Origin: Bacillota bacterium
GTDB taxonomy: Bacteria > Bacillota > Clostridia > Acetivibrionales > DTU013
Length of the DNA stretch: 64,000 nt
Direction: 5' to 3'
Assembly (NCBI GenBank): GCA_023411645.1
Contig: JAEYON010000006.1
Coordinates: 17,727-81,726 of the forward strand
This document shows positions 58,390 to 64,000 of this stretch, one piece after another. The position numbers were made by a program, and so were the translations under genes. The notes under the pieces were generated by a model. That model had not been told where the DNA came from. It saw only the letters and a program-made list of their open reading frames with translations, and did no database searches. Within the stretch, counting starts at the first letter, position 1; each line of letters begins with the position of its first letter.

Positions 58390-58980
58390 TTATATACCTT
58401 TGCCGTCAAGCCATTGAAGCACGGCATTTGTAGTTATATATCTGAATTTTCCCCAGTCCTGCCATTTTCCCTTCAACTCATACAGAGAACGCACGGTCTG
58501 TCCGAGTCCGTCCCGATCTACTTCCCTTATACCGCTGATTTCATCGTCGCTTGCATCTACAAGCAGTCTGCCGCCGGTCTCGTTCACTATAAAAACGTAA
58601 GAGTAAAACATCACATGCTCCTCTTCAAACTCAAACCGAATTCTGATCACGCCGGCAAAAGCTCTGATCTGAACCTCAAGGCCCAGCTCCTCTCTGACCT
58701 CACGGAATACAGCCTCCAAAATATCTTCCCCATGGCCGACTCCGCCGGTTGGAATTCTGTAAGTATCCTTAGGATAATCGGCGCAAGTGACTGTGATGAC
58801 CTTTCCATTTGGCCTGATGACACAAAAGACGACTTCAGCTCTTCTATCCCGCTGGATCATGTTTCTAATCCTGTTGAAGTACCCCGCAGTGGAATATCTG
58901 ATGGTTACGTCCTTTATTTGAGAATCTGTCCCAAGTTTTTCACATATGTAGTAATACTCTGCTTCATTAAATAAATTCAT
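58390..58980 (-). CDS. Nudix hydrolase
   Basis: The 196-residue product has a full Nudix box, G-x5-E-x7-REVREELGL, at residues about 79-101 (starts GGVGHGEDILEA). An N-terminal extension of about 45 residues precedes the box. The family removes nucleoside diphosphates from X-linked substrates; the specificity here cannot be read. The C-terminal segment (DGLGQTVRSLYELKGKWQDWGKFRYITTNAV) is a separate small helical region. ATG with AAAGGAT upstream. It is 50 bases upstream of yaaL on the same strand. Confidence 0.9.
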   Translation of the reverse strand: MNLFNEAEYYYICEKLGTDSQIKDVTIRYSTAGYFNRIRNMIQRDRRAEVVFCVIRPNGKVITVTCADYPKDTYRIPTGGVGHGEDILEAVFREVREELGLEVQIRAFAGVIRIRFEFEEEHVMFYSYVFIVNETGGRLLVDASDDEISGIREVDRDGLGQTVRSLYELKGKWQDWGKFRYITTNAVLQWLDGKGI

Positions 58981-59061
58981 ATATTAAAATCCTTTCAATA
59001 TCATTCTAATCCATTTTGCGCTCTGTTTCCATAACTGTATTGAAACTATGAAATAAAAGTA

Positions 59062-59090
59062 ATGAAAACTTAATATTAATCCTGTATAAT
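59062..59090 (+). promoter_or_regulatory. Candidate promoter of the VanW gene
   Basis: ATGAAA (59062-59067) and TATAAT (59085-59090) are spaced by 17 bases. The -10 is perfect and the -35 matches the consensus at four of six positions. The leader would be about 85 bases. Confidence 0.45.
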
Positions 59091-59181
59091 GATTTGTGTC
59101 ACATGAAACAAATGTGGTAATAAATAAGTCTATTAAGTACCTAAATTGTTGAAAAAAATATAATTCGAGGTGTTGATATAC

Positions 59182-60984
59182 ATGGAGCCTGAAGTTCAAA
59201 TCCGCAGAATACGAAACAAAAAGTATAACATTGCATTAATTATTTCACTTTCTTTTATAGTTTTAATGATCATATCCGCATCGGTATTCACTTACCTGAC
59301 TTTGAACAATGACACCATATACAAGGGAGTGTCCGTTGGCTCGATTGACGCTTCCGGGTTGAGCAGGCAGCAGCTTAAGAGCGCGCTTGATGCAAAATAT
59401 AATACCCCCGATGATGGGATCGGCATTACCCTTAAAGCATCGGATACAGAGAGATCGTTGACCTTCGCTGAATTGAATTTAGAGTATGGCATTGATTCAG
59501 CCGTGGAGAATGCGTATGCTGTCGGCCGCACAGGAAATATCTTCGAGCGGCTGTATGATATCGCAATGGCTGGAATTAAAGGTACAGACATAAGCGTTAC
59601 ACAATCCTTTGACGAGGAGAAGATGAATGCTTTCGTAGACCAGTTTTCAGATCTGATGTTAAAAAGCGTAAAAGAAGGCTCACTTTTAATATCTGACGAG
59701 AAGGTGATCCTCCGTTCGGGAAGACATGGAGAGCATATCGACAAATCGGAAACCGTTAAACTGGTCACAAGCCTGATAAATAGCGGCAAGAGCGGTGTTG
59801 TGACTCCGGAAGTCATTATTACCAAACCAGCCGGACTCAATGCGGACGAACTCTATAAACAGATTATCAGTGAACCGTCCGACGCATCATACAAGGTAGA
59901 AAATAATGAACTAGTTTTATTCCCGCACTCAGTAGGAAGAACCATTGACAAGAAAAAGCTTGAAGAAATTGTAAACGAGTTAAACCAAACTGAATATAAG
60001 GAGCAACTCCTTCCGGTTTCTATTTTGATGCCATCTGTCACTTCTGATATGGCCACTTCCATGCTATTTAGGGACGAGCTTGCTTCAGCCGCCACCTCGT
60101 TCAGCACCGGCACGGTGAATGGCCAGAACCGAAAATTTAACATGCAGCTTGCTGTCAAAAATATTGATCAATTAATTCTGTTGCCCGGTGAGGAGTTTTC
60201 GTACAACAAGGTCGTTGGTCCACGGGATGTAGAGCATGGTTATAAGACTGCTCATGTCTATATCCGAGGTAGAATAGAGGACGGTATTGGCGGAGGAATC
60301 TGCCAGGTTTCCAGCACCATGTACAACGCAGTTCTGACAGCGGATCTTGAGGTCTCCGAGCGCAGGAATCACTCCTTCACAGTAGGTTATGTGCCTTTAG
60401 GCCAGGATGCTACAGCATTTTACGGAGGTACGGATTTCAGATTTGTCAATTCAACGAAATGGCCTATTAAACTGCTTGCACAAGTAAGTGGAAATAAAAT
60501 ATTCTTCTCCATAATGGGAACCAATGAAAATCCCGGGAAGACCGTCATTATCAGCAATAAGATTCTTTCAAAAACGCCATTTACGGTCTCTACCACGATA
60601 GATCCTACCCTGCCTTCGGGAACAACCAGGGAACTGCAGGAAGGTTTGGATGGCTATGTAGTAGAAACCTTCAAAACAATTAAGATAGACGGAAAGGTGA
60701 TTTCCCAGAAAAAGCTGCACACCAGCAGGTACAATCCCTGCACGCAGATACTGGTAGTTGGACCGAGCCCGGCCGACAGTGTTAATCCACCTGTTGTTCC
60801 ACCTGTTGTTCCAGAACAGCCGGTTACAGATCCCATAGTCGATCCTGAAATCCTTGACGAAGGTGACCCATATACCGGTACTGCGCCTGAAGAGACTGAA
60901 CCTGCGGACACGGTGCCGACGGATACAGCTCAGGAAGACACGGCATCCGTGGGCACGGGATCTACTGAGTCCAGCCAAGAATAA
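59182..60984 (+). CDS. VanW-family protein with peptidoglycan-binding and G5-like domains
   Basis: The 600-residue protein has one N-terminal membrane segment (IALIISLSFIVLMIISASVF), then a repeat related to the PG_binding_4 module (about 50-260, for example GVSVGSIDASGLSRQQLKSAL). The VanW domain follows (about 330-455) with LLPGEEFSYNKVVGPRD, IEDGIGGGICQVSSTMYNAV and HSFTVGYVPLGQDATAFYGG, then a G5-like strand pair. It ends in a Pro/Thr/Glu-rich tail, including two copies of the pentapeptide PPVVP. The VanW active role is unknown; related proteins act at the wall. The ATG at 59182 follows GAGGTG. It is monocistronic. Confidence 0.88.
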   Translation: MEPEVQIRRIRNKKYNIALIISLSFIVLMIISASVFTYLTLNNDTIYKGVSVGSIDASGLSRQQLKSALDAKYNTPDDGIGITLKASDTERSLTFAELNLEYGIDSAVENAYAVGRTGNIFERLYDIAMAGIKGTDISVTQSFDEEKMNAFVDQFSDLMLKSVKEGSLLISDEKVILRSGRHGEHIDKSETVKLVTSLINSGKSGVVTPEVIITKPAGLNADELYKQIISEPSDASYKVENNELVLFPHSVGRTIDKKKLEEIVNELNQTEYKEQLLPVSILMPSVTSDMATSMLFRDELASAATSFSTGTVNGQNRKFNMQLAVKNIDQLILLPGEEFSYNKVVGPRDVEHGYKTAHVYIRGRIEDGIGGGICQVSSTMYNAVLTADLEVSERRNHSFTVGYVPLGQDATAFYGGTDFRFVNSTKWPIKLLAQVSGNKIFFSIMGTNENPGKTVIISNKILSKTPFTVSTTIDPTLPSGTTRELQEGLDGYVVETFKTIKIDGKVISQKKLHTSRYNPCTQILVVGPSPADSVNPPVVPPVVPEQPVTDPIVDPEILDEGDPYTGTAPEETEPADTVPTDTAQEDTASVGTGSTESSQE

Positions 60985-61106
60985 AACTGACCCGAATCGC
61001 ATTTTTGTATATCCGGTGTCAGCGATTTGATGATCCCCTCATTACTGTCTTCAAGAAAACAGTGGATAAAATGCCCTATCCGGAATCATTCGGACAATAG
61101 CCTCAA

Positions 61107-61715
61107 TTAATATGCTTCTATATTACTGGCGCCGCTGTTCCTTAAAATAGACGTGATTCTGTTGACCTTGTCTTCATCTGTCTTCATACTAAAGAGTACT
61201 TTGCCACGCCGCACATCACTTTCATACTGCCTGCTTTTACTCTCAGGTATGCCAAGATCAATTAATCCGCCGACTACGCCACCGGTAACTGCTCCGGAAA
61301 GTAACCCTGTGATGGGTCCGGCTGCCGCTATAATCCCCAGACCCGGAATTATCATGCTTCCGGCTCCAATTAGCAAGCCTGCAATACCACCAAGAACCCC
61401 GCCTGAAATAACTCCGTCAGATATATTGTCATTCACACCCGCCGGATTGCCTGAAACCCCTGTGCGTCCTGTTGCAATAGGACCGCCTGTCTCGACACCT
61501 GATGTACGGTTGTTATCACTGTTCCCGCTGAAAAACGAAGGCTTATCTGTTTCGCTCATTCCTCCGTAAGAGGCCTGGTCATATGGATCTCCAGTTTCGC
61601 CATGTTTTGCGATAATCGAAATGTCGTCCGTACGCAAACCTTGTTCCTTAATCCTGCGAGCCGCCATCTCTGCGTGGTCCTGATTCTCAAACAATCCTAC
61701 TACTGTCTTTGACAT
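61107..61715 (-). CDS. General stress protein 17M-like protein with glycine-zipper core
   Basis: The 202-residue product begins with the YflT/GSP17M domain (KTVVGLFENQDHAEMAARRIKEQGL). A polar Gly/Asn/Thr linker and a hydrophobic glycine-zipper stretch follow (GVISGGVLGGIAGLLIGAGSM...GAVTGGVVGGLIDLGIP), and it closes with RGKVLFSMKTDEDKVNRITSILRNSGASN. Members are induced by general stress in Bacillus and sit at the membrane; the mechanism is unknown. ATG with AGGAGGAC upstream. It is convergent with the VanW gene. Confidence 0.8.
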   Translation of the reverse strand: MSKTVVGLFENQDHAEMAARRIKEQGLRTDDISIIAKHGETGDPYDQASYGGMSETDKPSFFSGNSDNNRTSGVETGGPIATGRTGVSGNPAGVNDNISDGVISGGVLGGIAGLLIGAGSMIIPGLGIIAAAGPITGLLSGAVTGGVVGGLIDLGIPESKSRQYESDVRRGKVLFSMKTDEDKVNRITSILRNSGASNIEAY

Positions 61716-61885
61716 ATACTGTCCTCCTATTTTTCTGCAAAGTGATTTGATAAAAGCTCATTGTTGATATCATTTCAAAATAGCAGGTATATTATACAGC
61801 GGACTCAGCAGTAAAGCATAAATACGGTGTTCCTGAATATGATTTTTTATTATATAATAGATAGATAAACTTCAGGGGGTTAAAA

Positions 61886-62377
61886 ATGCAATCAAAAGGC
61901 AGTATGCTAATATTTATGGCAATACTGGCGTTCCCGGTCGTCGCTATCTCAACGAATCATCATTTGTTTTTCGGGGTCTTTTCGGCAATTGTATTGGCTG
62001 TATCCTTCAGATATCTTTATTTTTTACTTGTTGGAGATAAATTTGCCGATCAACAGCCTTATGAAGATCTTGAGGCTGAGCTTGAGGAATTGGCAGACAT
62101 AGATCTGAAGGTGGTTGGGGCAGGCCTGAGTATCAGCTTTAACCTGCTTGTCATCCTCTATTTACTATACTGCGCATTTTATCTGGATACGCTTGTACTG
62201 AAGGGCGTTACTGCATTTGCAATATTTCTTCAAATATACTTTATCATAAAGAAAGCAGATTTTCAGAAAAAAACCTATGATAAAAACCGGAACCGGCCTC
62301 AAATCCTTTTATCAAGCCTGTCCAATATCGTTGTCGTCGTATTTACTGTACTTAACAAGATTTTGCTGCTGATATGA
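61886..62377 (+). CDS. Uncharacterised polytopic membrane protein
   Basis: I do not recognise the family. The 163-residue protein has about five hydrophobic helices (LIFMAILAFPVVAIS, GVFSAIVLAVSFRYLYFLLVG, FNLLVILYLLYCAFYL, AIFLQIYFII, LSNIVVVVFTVLNKILLLI). An acidic cytoplasmic loop (DLEAELEELADIDLK) and a basic loop before the last helix also appear. It has a good ribosome-binding site, AGGGGG, and a TATAAT at 61853-61858. It stands alone and is convergent with the DUF4097-type gene. Confidence 0.7.
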   Translation: MQSKGSMLIFMAILAFPVVAISTNHHLFFGVFSAIVLAVSFRYLYFLLVGDKFADQQPYEDLEAELEELADIDLKVVGAGLSISFNLLVILYLLYCAFYLDTLVLKGVTAFAIFLQIYFIIKKADFQKKTYDKNRNRPQILLSSLSNIVVVVFTVLNKILLLI

Positions 62378-62400
62378 ACTACCATACTTCAAGCACACTG

Positions 62401-63603
62401 TTAATTAAGAAGGATATTTCCTCTATCGACATATAGGTCGATTGAAGCCCCGCCCCCGTTTACATCTCCATAGACTTCATTATCAGGTCCTGTTTCCAGA
62501 GATTTCTCAATCGGCTCCATGTTATTTTTGATACGTCCTTTGGTCGTTTTCGCTATTAGAGAATATCCTGTCTTCCGCGGCAGCGTAACCAGGATATCAC
62601 CTGCCGAAGATTTTAAACTGTATATCCCATTGTCGTCAATGCTATTCAAATCTGCCGATACTGTACCGGTCGAGGCATAAAGCACCGTGCCGCTCTCCAG
62701 AATAGATTTAGTTACCGTAAGGCTTCCGGAGGAAATATTACAATTGAGCTTTCCCTCCGCCCGTTTAATGACCGTCTCTCCTGCCAAGGATGTCAAATCA
62801 ATGGCGCCCTTCGCCTCGGTAATCATAATATCTCCTTTGCCACAATCAAATGTGCTGTACCCGGCGATATTCTCCAACCACATGTCACCATTGTCAAGTG
62901 AAGCATTGATTTTATTTGAACTGCAATGGTCTACACGGATCAGCCCTTTAACTACAGACAGATCCACACTGGACATTTCCTCAAGACCTGATAGGGTAAT
63001 CATTGCATTCTCTGCATCCACATCTATTGTTGTAATTGTTTCAGGTACAATAAGCTCCATATCGACAGTACATCTATATAAAGGTTTTATCTCCTCTTCC
63101 TCTTTGGCATCCGTTATAGTAACGGTTTTTGCAGATTCTTGAGCATCGGTACTTGAATCAGCGTTTGCATCGGCTTTCAAATATGCGTTGTGGTCTATTG
63201 TTACACTCATAAAAGTGGTTTCCACATTACTGTTAATATTTTTCAAAAGCTCATTGAGCTGGTCTCTGGATGCAGGTCCTTTCAGACTTGTCTTTTCAAT
63301 AAGCTGAAGCTTCTGCTGACCACCGCGCGTGATCTTTACACTACCTTTTTGTATGTTTATTTTCAGCCTTGTCTGCGTACTGATATCCACATCGGTCACT
63401 GTATCTTTCTCCACAGTCGGACCAATAGCAGGCTTACCATCCGAATAACTCGAGCCAATACCGTCTTCAGCAATGATCACACCGGTTTTCGCCGGTCTGG
63501 CGCAACCGGTTTGGAGCACTGTCATACTTAATGTACATAGTATGGCAAACAAGTGCACGGGGAGTGCAAAATTACCTCCAAAAAATCCCGACTTTCTTTT
63601 CAA
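62401..63603 (-). CDS. DUF4097-type lipoprotein with beta-helix repeats
   Basis: The 400-residue protein has a lipobox (SMTVLQTGC) and is predicted to be anchored outside the membrane. The middle and C-terminal part is a series of short beta repeats typical of DUF4097/DUF4098 adhesin-like domains (MITLSGLEEMSSVDLSVVKG, GDIMITEAKGAIDLTSLAGE, GTVSADLNSIDDNGIYSLKSSAGDILVTLP). An Asp/Ala/Ser-rich insert lies near 150-170. The family has no known activity. The start is assigned to a TTG at 63603 preceded by AAGGGATGG. It has no clear operon partner. Confidence 0.75.
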   Translation of the reverse strand: MKRKSGFFGGNFALPVHLFAILCTLSMTVLQTGCARPAKTGVIIAEDGIGSSYSDGKPAIGPTVEKDTVTDVDISTQTRLKINIQKGSVKITRGGQQKLQLIEKTSLKGPASRDQLNELLKNINSNVETTFMSVTIDHNAYLKADANADSSTDAQESAKTVTITDAKEEEEIKPLYRCTVDMELIVPETITTIDVDAENAMITLSGLEEMSSVDLSVVKGLIRVDHCSSNKINASLDNGDMWLENIAGYSTFDCGKGDIMITEAKGAIDLTSLAGETVIKRAEGKLNCNISSGSLTVTKSILESGTVLYASTGTVSADLNSIDDNGIYSLKSSAGDILVTLPRKTGYSLIAKTTKGRIKNNMEPIEKSLETGPDNEVYGDVNGGGASIDLYVDRGNILLN

Positions 63604-64000
63604 TATCTTACCATCCCTTCTCAATCATTCTGCGCACTCTGACGTCCGAAATGTTAAAGGCATACAAGTCCCTTAGAATATAGGGCGCTTTTTTCTTGCG
63701 TTCATCTGTTTTTATAGTATCCCATAAGATTATGATTTGCAATCAAGTCCATTCACATTGAAAGAGTCATACATCAATCTGATCTATGTAGATATGCTTT
63801 GATAATGCCGTTTTTCATAAAAAAAGAATGCATCATTCGAACTATATGGTGCATTCTAAAGGTATTTTAGACCATAATAAAGTGTACCCTTTGTCAAGGA
63901 CAAAATGAGTTTTTGATTTCAATTCATAAATAATTATTCCGGCGGCCGTTGAGCCATCATCCCAGAGTTTCGGAGCCAGGTTTCCGCTTTATTCCACGAT
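63604..64000. other. Right-edge region, mostly non-coding
   Basis: These 397 bases contain the upstream region of the lipoprotein gene and a strong leftward terminator (63818-63857) serving a gene that lies beyond the window. The last 67 bases hold an open minus-strand frame ending with TAA at 63934-63936 (22 codons visible), which could be that gene's 3' end. No family can be named from so short a piece. Confidence 0.4.
63818..63857 (-). terminator. Rho-independent terminator of a gene entering from the right
   Basis: AGAATGCATCAT (63825-63836) and ATGGTGCATTCT (63846-63857) form a 12-base-pair stem with one G-T pair. The minus strand continues TTTTTTTATG. Confidence 0.8.

Noticed and set aside
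63934..63999. Partial CDS at the right edge
   Set aside because: Only 22 codons are visible on the minus strand and they match no family I know. It is mentioned in the region note but not called as a gene.

Overview
This window comes from an endospore-forming anaerobic member of the Clostridia (Firmicutes). The evidence is the set of conserved sporulation genes (spoIIID, spoIIQ, spoIID, two yabG genes, a sipL-like gene, sleB-ypeB, bofA, a cotS-family gene), a single-chain pyruvate:ferredoxin oxidoreductase, NADP-type glutamate dehydrogenase, S-layer-homology surface proteins and a VanW protein. Most Shine-Dalgarno sequences are strong, and TTG or GTG starts are common. I see no rRNA, insertion sequence, prophage or CRISPR array. 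One tRNA gene (Arg, ACG) is present. The genus cannot be fixed from this sequence alone.

Layout. 1-2.9 kb: 3' part of a thioredoxin/thioredoxin-reductase fusion (cut by the left edge), an archaeal-type CMP-kinase-like protein, and a stand-alone yabG paralogue. 3.1-7.5 kb: YcdB/SLH surface protein, a CxxCxxCC metal-binding protein, and a phosphodiester-glycosidase-like protein. 7.5-16 kb, read leftward: ywmB-murA-spoIID-spoIIQ-spoIIID-mbl-flhO-flhP-flgJ(N-domain), the order known from Bacillus subtilis. 16-25.3 kb: two very large, paralogous fibronectin-III/SLH surface proteins. 25.4-33.3 kb: shikimate-kinase-like gene, small membrane protein, Cache-GGDEF-EAL protein, gdhA, ferredoxin-type aldo/keto reductase, GNAT, tRNA-Arg. 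33.5-35.5 kb: dnaD-like and dnaC/dnaI-like replication-restart pair.

35.5-43.7 kb, read leftward: an operon fapA-acpS-yhaO-like-yhaN-like followed by a lipoprotein with a catalytically dead NlpC/P60 domain, then the sleB-ypeB germination operon. 44-47.3 kb: a three-gene cassette of a classical AAA ATPase, a PspA/IM30 (ESCRT-III-family) protein and a two-TM coiled-coil protein. This is the best candidate here for an incompletely described system. 47.5-53.7 kb: small HMA protein, GntR regulator, ispE, sipL-like, veg, second yabG and a cotS-family gene, again a conserved sporulation neighbourhood. 53.9-63.6 kb: nifJ, bofA, yaaL, Nudix hydrolase, VanW protein, glycine-zipper stress protein, membrane protein and a DUF4097-type lipoprotein.

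How the genes work together. Engulfment and forespore-mother-cell communication (SpoIID, SpoIIQ), mother-cell transcription (SpoIIID), pro-sigmaK control (BofA), coat and cortex assembly or processing (SipL-like, YabG x2, CotS family) and germination (SleB, YpeB) are all represented. They are interleaved with cell-wall and shape functions (MurA, Mbl, AcpS) and surface display (SLH proteins). All assignments are from reading the sequence; no database search was run.
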